DNA from: JAABTH01 sp964390725
Lineage (GTDB): Bacteria > Bacillota > Dethiobacteria > DTU022
Reading direction: 5' to 3'
DNA: 64,000 nucleotides
Assembly (NCBI GenBank): GCA_964390725.1
Contig: CAYMIW010000002.1
Location: 62,001 to 126,000 of the forward strand
Shown here: one piece after another, positions 15,917-26,263 of the stretch
How positions within the stretch are numbered: the first letter of the stretch is position 1
How the letters are laid out: each line of letters starts with the position of its first letter
Made by a program: the position numbers and the translations under genes
The notes under the pieces: generated by a model
Told to the model about the DNA's origin: nothing
Seen by the model: only the letters and a program-made list of their open reading frames with translations
The model's database searches: none

Positions 15917-16056
15917 AGTTAAGCCTATGTAGTTGTGTAAAATCGAGGAGCCATTTCGAAATTTCTCTCGGTTGGCCTGTTTTTTCAACAATCACATTCA
16001 AACCGAAGGTGAAGAGATGTAGTTCCTCGAATTCACACAACTACATAGGCTTAACT
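15917..16056. repeat. 140-bp long-hairpin repeat (MITE-like)
   Basis: The two ends are an inverted repeat of about 33 bases with few mismatches: AGTTAAGCCTATGTAGTTGT at the left and its complement ending CTTAACT at the right, both extended by TCGAGGA/TCCTCGA. The inner part also pairs imperfectly (CTCTCGGTT with AACCGAAG), so the whole piece can fold into one hairpin. It carries no ORF of its own and lies just upstream of a broken sigma-factor gene. No second copy is present in the window and no clear target duplication is seen. Confidence 0.6.
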
Positions 16057-16146
16057 TCTGAAAAAGCAAATTACACTATAATGCAATGTGAAAATTTTAT
16101 GAAACAACTTGATGAATTCGAAGTCTTATTAATAGGAGGCGAGGAA

Positions 16147-16623
16147 GTGACCGATTTTGAAGAAATATATACGGAATACTTTTCTGATGTATATAAATAT
16201 GTGCTAACCCTGTGCCGGAACGAGTCTGTTGCGGAAGAAGTAACCCAGGAATCTTTTTTTAAAGTTTTAAGAAATATAGATAATTTCAATGGAAGTTGTA
16301 ACCTATTTGTGTGGCTTTGCCAGATTGCTAAAAACACGTATTTCTCACTATCTAAAAAACAGAAGTGGATTGTTTCGGAAGTAGACACCGATTTTCCGGA
16401 TGTGCTGTCTAACTTAGAAAAGGATTACTGTGATAAGGAAACAGCAAAAAGATTACATGCTCTTATTCATAATCTTAATGATCCTTACAAAGAGGTGTTT
16501 ACTCTCAGGGTATTTTGAGAACTGCCTTTTTCTCAAATCGGGGAGCTGTTCGGGATGACTGACAGCTGGGCAAGGCTGATTTTTCATCGGGCAAAAAAGA
16601 AATTACAGGAGGCTATAAAATGA
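16147..16623 (+). pseudogene. ECF sigma factor interrupted by an in-frame TGA
   Basis: 159-codon frame for an extracytoplasmic-function RNA polymerase sigma factor. The GTG start follows AGGAGG by 7 bases. Region 2 is seen in MTDFEEIYTEYFSDVYKYVL and ESVAEEVTQESFFKVLRNID. Region 4 begins normally with NDPYKEVFTLRVF, is cut by TGA at 16516-16518, and resumes in the same frame with ELPFSQIGELFGM and TDSWARLIFHRAKKKLQEA. Relatives have Gly at the stop position (RVFGELPF), so a single GGA to TGA change explains it. The final TGA overlaps the ATG of the anti-sigma gene (ATGA), so the pair was translationally coupled. It could be a recent nonsense mutation, a consensus error or a truncated sigma that retains only region 2. 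Confidence 0.8.
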
Positions 16624-16946
16624 AACTTTCTTGTGACATTATTAAAGATTTGCTGCCGTTGTATCATGATGATGTTTGCAGTAATGATAGCAAAACAATG
16701 GTGGAGGAACATCTCGCTAATTGTGATGATTGCAAAGCTGAATTGCAGGCTATGGATGGATTAACTATTACAGGGACGGAGAAGAATATGAATAAAGCCA
16801 GGGCGGTAAAAAACATTTCTATTAAATGGAAAAGAGGGATGAAGAAATCTCTACTGGAAGGTATCTTAATTGCTATTGTAGCCTTTGCCCTGGTCGCGCT
16901 CGTTCTATATGTTTTTATTGGATTTAGGGTAGTTTCTATCTTTTGA
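16620..16946 (+). CDS. Anti-sigma factor with zinc-finger (zf-HC2/ZAS) domain
   Basis: 108-residue partner of the ECF sigma factor. The N-terminal ZAS motif is visible as EEHLANCDDCKAE (H-x3-C-x2-C), preceded by the typical CDIIKDLLPLYHDDVC. After a charged linker comes a single membrane segment near residues 80-103 (GILIAIVAFALVALVLYVFI). The protein stops about 10 residues after that segment, so it lacks the extracytoplasmic sensing domain of most relatives and may also be decaying. It overlaps the end of the sigma gene by four bases. Confidence 0.8.
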   Translation: MKLSCDIIKDLLPLYHDDVCSNDSKTMVEEHLANCDDCKAELQAMDGLTITGTEKNMNKARAVKNISIKWKRGMKKSLLEGILIAIVAFALVALVLYVFIGFRVVSIF

Positions 16947-17065
16947 CGATTGGAGATAACAGTGAAAAATTATAATCTACCTCTTTCTGAATAGCCCCTG
17001 CCAGGATATTATTCTAAGCTGCAGCTTGCTTCCTCTCGGCAATTCCACTTGGTTTATATTATACA

Positions 17066-17110
17066 TTGACATAATTCGATATGATGTGCATAATAGTCAC
17101 ATCGATATTA
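17066..17110 (+). promoter_or_regulatory. Promoter and ArsR-type operator of arsR-hgcAB
   Basis: TTGACA at 17066-17071 and CATAAT at 17089-17094 are 17 bases apart, a strong housekeeping promoter with a start near 17101. A palindrome, CGATATGATGTG then CACATCGATAT, spans the -10 box. This layout fits autorepression by the ArsR protein encoded immediately downstream. It also rules out translation of arsR from an ATG at 17081. Confidence 0.7.
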
Positions 17111-17128
17111 TTAGATGTGAGGTTCGGT

Positions 17129-17464
17129 ATGGTCAATAGCCAGGATTATAGAGAGATTTTTAAAGCATTGAGCAGTAGTAAAAGGTTGAAAATTGTCGAT
17201 ATGCTATCTCATGGAGAGCTTTGTGCCTGTATGATTTTAGATATACTTGATATGTCACAGTCGACTTTATCTCACCATATGAAAACTTTATGTGAGAGTG
17301 GGCTTATCAATAGCCGGAGTGAAGGAAAATGGATATATTATTCACTTAACAAGGGAATCATCAGCAATTTAGAATTTTTTTTTAATACAATTGCTACCGA
17401 CATAAAATGCCGTATCAATATAAAGGATGCAAACTGTTGCAAGGGTTGTGAAAAAGATGAGTGA
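17129..17464 (+). CDS. ArsR/SmtB-family metal(loid)-sensing repressor
   Basis: 111-residue winged-helix repressor. The recognition region contains ELCACMILDILDMSQSTLSH with the classic thiol pair ELC-x-C at the end of helix alpha3, the arsenic/antimony (or Hg-type) sensing site. Extra C-terminal cysteines, CCKGCEKDE, could add a second site. The ATG at 17129 follows GTGAGG and fits the mapped promoter. It ends inside the first codons of hgcA (ATGAGTGA overlap), so the two genes are coupled. By family knowledge, metal binding should release the operator and raise hgcAB expression; arsenic is the usual ligand and mercury is possible. Confidence 0.88.
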   Translation: MVNSQDYREIFKALSSSKRLKIVDMLSHGELCACMILDILDMSQSTLSHHMKTLCESGLINSRSEGKWIYYSLNKGIISNLEFFFNTIATDIKCRINIKDANCCKGCEKDE

Positions 17465-18545
17465 GGGGCTGCAGTGCAGTTGTTCGGAAAACGTTAGTTT
17501 TTCTGATGATAAATTAACAGTTGATGCTCAAACGAACAAATGGGTATCAGGCATAATCCATACTTCACGAAGGATTGTGCCGGTAGTTTCCTCAGAACTG
17601 TTTTTTAAAGATATTGTTGGAGCTTGGAAGGTTCGCTGGGGTATTGGCAGGGATAATTATCTGATTCCTCCCGGGCTTTATGCCATTGGCCAACCGGATC
17701 ATTCATCTCCTGTGTTAGTAAGTGCAAACTACAAACTGACCTTTGATGTTCTGAGAAGAGAACTTTCAGGTTTAAGCTGCTGGCTGTTAATTCTTAATAC
17801 AAAAGGAATCAATGTATGGTGCGCTGCGGGCAAAGGAACTTTCGGCACAGATGAGCTAATCAATAGTATCAGAGCTACTGGACTGGATACGATAGTATCC
17901 CACAGGAAATTAATATTACCTCAACTGGGCGCGCCTGGCATTAAGGCTCATGAAGTGGCCAGGATAAGCGGCTTCTCTGTAATATACGGCCCCGTTAAAG
18001 CGAGTGACATAAAAAGATATCTTGAATCAAACTATACAGCTACAAAAAAAATGCGTACTGTTTACTTTACAATGTTGGATAGGCTTGTCCTGACAACAGT
18101 AGAGTTGGTACAGGCTGCAAAAATTTCCTTAATGGTATTCGGGATATTGTTCCTGGTGAACTTGATCGCTGCAAAACCATTCGGGTTTTCAGATATCTTA
18201 GTATATGTCGGCGCAGTGGTGACAGGCACGGTGATCACACCCCTGCTGCTTCCTTATATTCCGGGCAGGGCTTTTTCCTGGAAAGGCTGGTTGTTGGGGT
18301 TGATCTGGACAGCGCTTTTTGCCTGGGCGAACAGCTGGTATACTCCTGAGTATGTGATACTCACCATAGGGTACCTTTTGTTGTTGCCCCCTGTTTCTGC
18401 TTTTCTGGCCATGAATTTTACAGGTTCATCAACATATACTTCTTTTTCAGGCGTTATCAAAGAAATGAAAGTAGCAGTGCCGCTGATAGCTCTTTCTGCA
18501 GTAGTAGGAGCGGTGTTGGTGTTGATTAGCAAAATTTCAGCATAA
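17457..18545 (+). CDS. hgcA: Mercury methylation corrinoid protein HgcA
   Basis: 362-residue membrane corrinoid protein that transfers a methyl group to Hg(II), forming methylmercury with HgcB. The N-terminal cytoplasmic part is related to the corrinoid iron-sulfur protein of the Wood-Ljungdahl pathway and has the diagnostic cap-helix motif NVWCAAGK at residues 119-126, in which Cys122 is the proposed cobalt ligand. The C-terminal half has five membrane segments (roughly residues 215-358). Length is usual. The ATG at 17457 overlaps the end of arsR by 8 bases, and hgcB starts 13 bases downstream. HgcA needs cobalamin; the organism also encodes CbiA and a cobalamin riboswitch in this window. 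Confidence 0.95.
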   Translation: MSEGLQCSCSENVSFSDDKLTVDAQTNKWVSGIIHTSRRIVPVVSSELFFKDIVGAWKVRWGIGRDNYLIPPGLYAIGQPDHSSPVLVSANYKLTFDVLRRELSGLSCWLLILNTKGINVWCAAGKGTFGTDELINSIRATGLDTIVSHRKLILPQLGAPGIKAHEVARISGFSVIYGPVKASDIKRYLESNYTATKKMRTVYFTMLDRLVLTTVELVQAAKISLMVFGILFLVNLIAAKPFGFSDILVYVGAVVTGTVITPLLLPYIPGRAFSWKGWLLGLIWTALFAWANSWYTPEYVILTIGYLLLLPPVSAFLAMNFTGSSTYTSFSGVIKEMKVAVPLIALSAVVGAVLVLISKISA

Positions 18546-18558
18546 AGAGGAGTAAATT

Positions 18559-18852
18559 ATGACACTGAAATATTTAAAAAACGTTTCAACCCTTAAGTTT
18601 TCAGCTGAAAAATGTATTGGGTGCGGAAGATGTATTGAAGTATGCCCTCATCAAGTATTTGATATGCACAAAAAAAAGGCTTTGATAATAGATAAAAACC
18701 GTTGTATGGAGTGTGGTGCCTGTGCAATTAACTGTCCGGTAAGTGCAATCGGGGTTAATTCCGGGGTGGGTTGTGCTGCAGCCGTGATTATTGGATGGCT
18801 TCGTGGAAGTGAACCAATTTGTGATTGTGCAGGAAGTGAGGGATGCTGTTGA
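18559..18852 (+). CDS. hgcB: Mercury methylation ferredoxin HgcB
   Basis: 97-residue dicluster ferredoxin that supplies electrons to the HgcA corrinoid and helps bind mercury. Two [4Fe-4S] motifs are visible: CIGCGRCIEVCP and CMECGACAINCP, the second being the HgcB signature. A further Cys in SGVGCAAA matches the lone Cys known to be important in HgcB, and the chain ends with the expected Cys pair (EGCC). AGAGGAG lies before the ATG. It follows hgcA directly and should be cotranscribed. Confidence 0.95.
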   Translation: MTLKYLKNVSTLKFSAEKCIGCGRCIEVCPHQVFDMHKKKALIIDKNRCMECGACAINCPVSAIGVNSGVGCAAAVIIGWLRGSEPICDCAGSEGCC

Positions 18853-18854
18853 GT

Positions 18855-18901
18855 AACCCCTTTCTTGCGGTTAGCTTTTATTAAGCAATTTGCCAGGGGT
18901 T
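18855..18901. terminator. Possible hairpin between hgcB and the convergent EFR1 gene
   Basis: AACCCCT at 18855-18861 pairs with AGGGGTT at 18895-18901 across a long loop. The stem is short and lacks a clean T-run on either side, so termination is only likely because the flanking genes converge here. Confidence 0.3.
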
Positions 18902-18905
18902 GCTT

Positions 18906-19769
18906 TCAGCTATTTTTCTTTTCCCCCTGATTGATCAAGATTCCAGGGTCAAAATTACTGATCGGGCCCCTGTAAGGTTCACCACGGTTCTGCAGGTGTG
19001 CTTTTCCCATGTAAGTTATTGCCGCTACGGGACAAAAGCTATAGCAGCGCAGGCAGATTACACAGGTACCCCTGGTTTTTATCAGCGAACCGTCATAATA
19101 TAAGTTATCAACGGGACAGAGACGGACGCACTCGCCACAATCAATGCAGATGTTACGATCAACGTCGATATCATTTTGCAGCTTGTGATAAAAATGACGA
19201 TATGGACGTCGCTGCAGGGAACCCATAAATCTGGCTATAGGATTAAATCCCTTTCGGAAGGTCTTGCCGCTGGCAATCCGATTGCCAAAATGTTTGATTT
19301 TTTGTCCAGTCCGATTCAAAATACTATTAAGGCGTGCAGGTTTGTTTGTATAGGGCAAGCGGATAATGCTTACCGAAACATTGTTTGGCATATAAAAATG
19401 TTCGCCCCAGTAGACACTGTAGCCCTTTTCTTCTAACATTGCCGCACCGATAGCAGCGCCGTCGCCTGACCAAAGCCACTGCGTACAAAAAACAAAAGCA
19501 CTCTTGTTTTGAACCTGGGGTAGTTGATCTATAAACCTTTTCATCGGCAAAGGTATATCAGACCCGTGAATCGGGTAACCAAACCCTGTAAGATCAGCAT
19601 GTTGTATTAACTGGTCAGCTTCATGAGCAGTCAGTGCCTCAATAGAATAAGCTTTTACCTTCTGACTGTCCCTGGTAAGAGCTTTAGCCAGTTCCTCAGA
19701 TACCCACCAGGTGTTGCCGGTACCGGAAAAGTAAAAAATGACCGCCCTATTACTTTTATTGTCTTCCAA
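18906..19769 (-). CDS. EFR1-family ferredoxin (flavodoxin-like plus 2[4Fe-4S])
   Basis: 287 residues. The N-terminal half is flavodoxin-like: IFYFSGTGNTWWVSEELAK gives the FMN phosphate loop near residues 11-25, followed by GFGYPIHGSD. The C-terminal part carries two ferredoxin motifs, CIDCGECVRLCPV and CVICLRCYSFCPV. Such EFR1 proteins are abundant in Clostridia and are thought to transfer electrons between ferredoxin and flavin partners. The gene converges on hgcB and lies upstream of a YdhR-like gene in the same direction; no functional link to mercury methylation can be shown. Confidence 0.88.
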   Translation of the reverse strand: MEDNKSNRAVIFYFSGTGNTWWVSEELAKALTRDSQKVKAYSIEALTAHEADQLIQHADLTGFGYPIHGSDIPLPMKRFIDQLPQVQNKSAFVFCTQWLWSGDGAAIGAAMLEEKGYSVYWGEHFYMPNNVSVSIIRLPYTNKPARLNSILNRTGQKIKHFGNRIASGKTFRKGFNPIARFMGSLQRRPYRHFYHKLQNDIDVDRNICIDCGECVRLCPVDNLYYDGSLIKTRGTCVICLRCYSFCPVAAITYMGKAHLQNRGEPYRGPISNFDPGILINQGEKKNS

Positions 19770-19786
19770 ACTATTTCACCTTCTGC

Positions 19787-20095
19787 TTACACTGGTCCAC
19801 GGGTTATTGCAGATGCTTTCTCGACACAGTCAAATTTTTTAATGGTGATATCACTGAAAAATTCCAGAGATTTCATTCGTTCCATAATCGGACTATCAAG
19901 GTAGGCTTCTAAAGAGGAGCTGTCTTTAAAAAGGTATATCCCCGTTGCTTCGCAGCGTTTTTCATCCAATCCGAAAACTTTCCATACCAGGCCAGGCACT
20001 TTGGCAATCGGGACTGCAGCTGTTTCAAACTCACGGGCCAGTTTTTCGGCAGAAATACTGAATTTAAGATTGATTTGCAAAATTTTTTGTGCCAT
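19787..20095 (-). CDS. YdhR-like (mono-oxygenase-fold) protein
   Basis: 102-residue alpha/beta-barrel-like dimeric protein of the YdhR type: QKILQINLKFSISAEKLARE, a central KVPGLVWKVFGLDE and GIYLFKDSSSLEAYL segments. The family is annotated as putative mono-oxygenase but the activity is not established. I place the start at the ATG at 20095 since GGAGGGG lies 5 bases upstream, rather than eight codons earlier. It is followed in the same direction by the EFR1 ferredoxin gene. Confidence 0.75.
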   Translation of the reverse strand: MAQKILQINLKFSISAEKLAREFETAAVPIAKVPGLVWKVFGLDEKRCEATGIYLFKDSSSLEAYLDSPIMERMKSLEFFSDITIKKFDCVEKASAITRGPV

Positions 20096-20391
20096 TTGAA
20101 CCCCTCCTATCTTAATCATAATTTATTGTAACATCCAGATAAGGATGATTTAACCTTTTTTTGACTCCTGCCTGTAATTATAGCACTATTATCCATTTGT
20201 TAACAGGGTGATACATACACCTGGCAGCGTAAGATCTCTATAGAAAGTTTTGCAATCAAGTGTATAGAAAATGCTGAAACGATCTGGTTCAAATAAACAG
20301 TTGCGAAATACTATTAACTAGCGTATTGTAAACCCTATAATAAGTGGTCAGTAAACTTGTTATTAGTTGTTAACCTCGGAGTTGAAATCAT

Positions 20392-21726
20392 TTGGTTAAT
20401 AGACCGAAACCGTTAAATCCGGCCCGGGTGATGTCTCTTGGTTTTATGAGCATAATCTTAAGTGGTTCTCTTATGCTCTCTTTACCTCCTATGGTTGAAG
20501 GTTCTGATATTGTATATATAGACGCCCTTTTTACAGCAGCTTCAGCTGTTTGTGTTACCGGTTTGGTTGTGGTTGATACTGGCACTTTTTATACTCCTCT
20601 CGGCCAAGCGGTGATCATGATTCTCATCTTTTGCGGATCTCTCGGTTTCATGACTATGGCTACTCTTATATTTGTTTTTCTGGGCAGGAAGATATCTTTA
20701 AGAGATCGGCTGCTTGTTAAGGAAGCCTTAAATCAGGATTCTGTTTCCGGTCTGGTCAGGCTTGTTCTCACTGTGGTTAAGATGTCAGTTTTCTTCATTA
20801 TTATAGGCACTTTTGCTATGTCCTTTCGTTTTATTCCCCAACTTGGTGTGGGGAGGGGATTATTTTTCTCTCTCTTCCATGCTGTCTCAGCCTTTGGTAA
20901 TGCCGGATTTGATATTTTTGGTAATTATGATAGCTTGACCAATTTACCAACTGATTACCTGGTTAACGGAACAATTATGTCACTTTTTATTATCGGTGGT
21001 CTGGGGTTTACTGTTATTCTTGAGCTGGCTCGCCATTTTAAATATCGTGAGCGGATCTCTTTGCATAGCCGTCTGGTTTTACTAATTTCAGCAGTGTTAT
21101 TAACCAGCGGTACGGTAATTATACTGATATTAGAATATAATAACCCTGCTACGATGGGTAGCCTATCCAGCGGAGGCAAATTGTTCACAGCTTTTTTTAC
21201 ATCAGCTACCCCGCGAACTGCCGGTTTTAGTGTACTTAATACAGCAGCATTAAGCTATTCCTCTATCTTAATTCTTATGGCCTTTATGTTTATCGGGGCT
21301 TCGCCTACTTCTACCGGTGGCGGAGTTAAGACGACAACCTTTGGTATTGTTTTTTTTACTTTCATAAATATGATTCGGGGTAAACGAGAACCTGTAGTTT
21401 TTTCAAGAGTATTTTCATTAAGTCAGATTATAAAAGCGGTTTCGATAATGAGCGCAGCCGTTGGCTTGATCTTTCTTGCCACTTTTGTTATGGCTTTATT
21501 TGAAAATCATGAGTTCAGCGCTTTGCTTTTTGAAGCTTTTTCCGCTTTTGGCACTGTTGGCTTAAGCAGGGGAATTACCCCTGAATTGAGTAGCATCAGT
21601 AAGTTTGCCTTAATACTAACCATGTTTGGCGGCCGAATTGGCCCGCTTACTTTAATGGTTGCTTTGGCCAGACGCAAAGAGGTTGATGTTTTACATTATC
21701 CTGAGGAACATGTATTGATTGGTTAG
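20392..21726 (+). CDS. TrkH/KtrB-family potassium uptake membrane protein
   Basis: 444-residue K+ translocating subunit with the four-fold M1-P-M2 repeat. The selectivity loops are visible: AASAVCVTGLVVVDTG, HAVSAFGNAGFDIFGN, TSATPRTAGFSVL and FSAFGTVGLSRG, each with the conserved filter Gly. The start is TTG with CGGAG upstream. The next two genes encode its RCK-domain regulatory partners. KtrB-like length and loop sequences favour the Na+-dependent Ktr subtype, but Trk cannot be excluded. Confidence 0.92.
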   Translation: MVNRPKPLNPARVMSLGFMSIILSGSLMLSLPPMVEGSDIVYIDALFTAASAVCVTGLVVVDTGTFYTPLGQAVIMILIFCGSLGFMTMATLIFVFLGRKISLRDRLLVKEALNQDSVSGLVRLVLTVVKMSVFFIIIGTFAMSFRFIPQLGVGRGLFFSLFHAVSAFGNAGFDIFGNYDSLTNLPTDYLVNGTIMSLFIIGGLGFTVILELARHFKYRERISLHSRLVLLISAVLLTSGTVIILILEYNNPATMGSLSSGGKLFTAFFTSATPRTAGFSVLNTAALSYSSILILMAFMFIGASPTSTGGGVKTTTFGIVFFTFINMIRGKREPVVFSRVFSLSQIIKAVSIMSAAVGLIFLATFVMALFENHEFSALLFEAFSAFGTVGLSRGITPELSSISKFALILTMFGGRIGPLTLMVALARRKEVDVLHYPEEHVLIG

Positions 21727-21758
21727 TATAACTTTTAGTTGAGATGGAGGTTTTTTTG

Positions 21759-22415
21759 TTGAAAAAATCCTTTTTAGTAATTGGAGCCGGCCGGTTTGGG
21801 AAAAGTGTGGCCCGGACTATCTTTGCTGCCGGTCATGATGTAATGGTAATTGATAAGGATGAGACTTTAATTCAACAGATTAGTAATGAGGTTACCGATG
21901 CTATAGCGGGCGATATCACCTCAGAAGCTTGTGTTAATGCTATAGGTGTAAGGGACTTTGATGCAGTAGTTTTGGCGATTGGGTTTGATGTGCAGGCCAG
22001 CATTATGGCAGCCATACTTGTAATCGAAAAAGAAGCAAAATATGTAATAGCTAAGGCTCAAACAGATCTGCACGGCAAAGTGCTTGATAAAATAGGTATA
22101 AATCAGGTCGTTTATCCAGAGCGGGATATGGGGCAGAAAATAGCCCGCAGTCTAATAGCACCGACAATTATCGACATGATCGAACTTTCAGATGAGTATA
22201 GTGTGGTTGAAGTAAAAGCACCTGCTGAAATGGTCGGTAAAAACTTGCTGGAACTTGATTTGCGGGCCCGTTATGGCGTCAGTGTTATTGCTTTCAGGCG
22301 TAGCAACGGTGGCCAGACAAATATATCGCCTGTTGCCGAGGATGTTGTCGAAGCCAACGACATTATTGTCGCCATTGGTGAAAATAAAAGTTTGCAGAAA
22401 TTGGATTGGTTATAA
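21759..22415 (+). CDS. KtrA/TrkA-like K+ channel regulatory subunit (one RCK unit)
   Basis: 219-residue cytoplasmic regulator with an N-terminal NAD/ATP-binding Rossmann domain (FLVIGAGRFGKSVARTIFAA, with acidic VIDKDE at the end of strand 2) and a C-terminal TrkA-C domain from about residue 135. It gates the K+ pore by binding nucleotides, and in many Firmicutes c-di-AMP at TrkA-C. GGAGG at 21746-21750 supports TTG at 21759 (or 21756) as the start rather than the overlapping ATG at 21744. It lies 32 bases after the pore gene. Confidence 0.9.
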   Translation: MKKSFLVIGAGRFGKSVARTIFAAGHDVMVIDKDETLIQQISNEVTDAIAGDITSEACVNAIGVRDFDAVVLAIGFDVQASIMAAILVIEKEAKYVIAKAQTDLHGKVLDKIGINQVVYPERDMGQKIARSLIAPTIIDMIELSDEYSVVEVKAPAEMVGKNLLELDLRARYGVSVIAFRRSNGGQTNISPVAEDVVEANDIIVAIGENKSLQKLDWL

Positions 22416-22447
22416 AATAAACCGGACCTGGATAAAGGTGGTTTAGA

Positions 22448-23803
22448 ATGCACATAATAATAGTTGGCGGCGGTGGAGTAGGCTATCAGTTGGCTTATCA
22501 TCTTTCAGAGCAGCAGCTTGATGTGGTGGTTATTGAAAAGAATGAAGAGAAAGCCAGGCGTTTCAAGGAATCGCTGGATGTGATGGTACTTGAAACAAAT
22601 GGGGCTAGCGCTGCCGCCCTGGAATTGGCCGGTATAAAAGGCGCGGATATGCTAATTGCCGTTACCGACCTTGATGAAGTAAATATAATTGCCTGCATCC
22701 TGGCCAATCAGTATAAGGTGCCACAGATTGTCTGCCGGATCCGTAACCCGGAGCACATGGATGATAATTTTGGGATCAGTCCAAAAAAATTAGGAATTAG
22801 TTGTGTTATTAACCCTGAAAATGTTGCCGCGATTGAAATTTCCAAGATGCTTCATTTTCCGGAAGCCAGCGAGATTGAATATTTTGCCCAGGGAAAAGTG
22901 CTTATGCTGGGCATAACCGTTGGTGAAGAAGCTGAAATAACGGGCATTCCCCTGCATGAGCTGCCGATGAACTCAGAAATAGTAATTGTAGGCATCAATA
23001 AACCCGATGGAAAGTTTATCATCCCTGATGGCACTGACATTATTGAAGCGGGGAGCAAAATTTATTTGCTTGGCAAGAGTAAATCTCTTAAAGATATCAG
23101 TATGCTTTTACACCATAAGGAGTCCCTGGTTCGCCAGGTTACTATTCTCGGTGGCGGAATGGTCGGCAGGCAGTTAGCCCTGTTGCTTGAAGAAAGCAGG
23201 CAGCCATTTAAAGTTAAGCTAATTGAAAAAAGTAATAAACGCTGTGAAGAACTCTGCAGGGAGCTTAAAAATACTCTTGTTCTACAGGGGGATGTAACTG
23301 AGTACGCCATATTGAAAGAGGAAGATCTGGGTAATACAGATGCAGTTATTGCTGTCGCTGGCGATGATCGTAATAACATTGTAGCTGCTTTATTAGCTCA
23401 AAGGTTTGGCGTTAATAAGATAATCTGTGAAGTGAAAAAACCGCAATACGTATCAGTCTACAACACACTTGGTATCCATAGCATAATTAACCCGCGAATG
23501 CTTACTGCTGCCCATATACTGCGTTTGACCAGGCAGGAAGAAGTAGTGGCACTATCCATGGTCCAGGGCGAAAGGGCTGAAGTAATGGAGCTTATTCTGC
23601 CTGATACAGCCAGGGTGGCAAATAAGAAGATCAAAGATTCACATTTTCCGCGAGGAATGATGATCGGATCTATTGCCAGGGAAGATGAGGTGATAATCCC
23701 TGGTGGAGAAACTGTCTTATTGCCCAATGATCATTTGATTATTTTTTTGCTGCCTCAAGTAGCTAAAAAACTTAAACACTACTTTTCTCCAGCACATTAT
23801 TAA
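22448..23803 (+). CDS. trkA: TrkA-like regulatory protein with two RCK units
   Basis: 451-residue cytoplasmic protein made of two Rossmann/TrkA-C units. The first binding loop is IIVGGGGVGYQLAYHLSE and the second, near residue 228, is VTILGGGMVGRQLALLLEES; each is followed by an acidic strand end (VIEKNEE, LIEKSNK) and a TrkA-C domain. Duplicated RCK organisation is that of E. coli TrkA, so the locus carries both a single-unit and a double-unit regulator beside one pore. AAGGTGG lies upstream of the ATG. Confidence 0.92.
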   Translation: MHIIIVGGGGVGYQLAYHLSEQQLDVVVIEKNEEKARRFKESLDVMVLETNGASAAALELAGIKGADMLIAVTDLDEVNIIACILANQYKVPQIVCRIRNPEHMDDNFGISPKKLGISCVINPENVAAIEISKMLHFPEASEIEYFAQGKVLMLGITVGEEAEITGIPLHELPMNSEIVIVGINKPDGKFIIPDGTDIIEAGSKIYLLGKSKSLKDISMLLHHKESLVRQVTILGGGMVGRQLALLLEESRQPFKVKLIEKSNKRCEELCRELKNTLVLQGDVTEYAILKEEDLGNTDAVIAVAGDDRNNIVAALLAQRFGVNKIICEVKKPQYVSVYNTLGIHSIINPRMLTAAHILRLTRQEEVVALSMVQGERAEVMELILPDTARVANKKIKDSHFPRGMMIGSIAREDEVIIPGGETVLLPNDHLIIFLLPQVAKKLKHYFSPAHY

Positions 23804-23947
23804 TGATTCAGAGTAATTTTTGACAACAGGGTGATGGTTGGCGCTCTATAGAGATTAAACTTTATTGTGCAGAGCACTCAACAAACAAATGTGTCAGAGA
23901 ATAAAAGTATGAGGATCATAGAAGCATTTCCTAATAAACTGTAGAAA

Positions 23948-23974
23948 AGAAACCCCTTGTTTTAAGGGGTTTCT
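23948..23974. terminator. Terminator between trkA and the convergent katG
   Basis: An 11-bp perfect stem (AGAAACCCCTT with AAGGGGTTTCT) around a 5-base loop lies between two convergent genes. T-runs are modest on both sides, so it may serve both directions. Confidence 0.65.
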
Positions 23975-24007
23975 GCATTATAGAGGGTTCAAATTACTAT
24001 TAGCAAG

Positions 24008-26258
<2,251 letters not shown>

Positions 26259-26263
26259 TAAAT

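Noticed and set aside
16516..16518. The TGA in the ECF sigma gene as selenocysteine or a recoded Gly.
   Set aside because: The position is Gly, not Cys, in relatives, no suitable hairpin follows, and many other genes in the window end properly in TGA.
17427..17456. An upstream ATG for hgcA at 17427.
   Set aside because: It would add ten residues inside arsR without a ribosome site; the ATG at 17457 overlaps the arsR stop in a typical coupling arrangement.
20120..20391. A c-di-AMP (ydaO) riboswitch upstream of the K+ uptake genes.
   Set aside because: I looked for its conserved core in these 270 bases and found no match or terminator.
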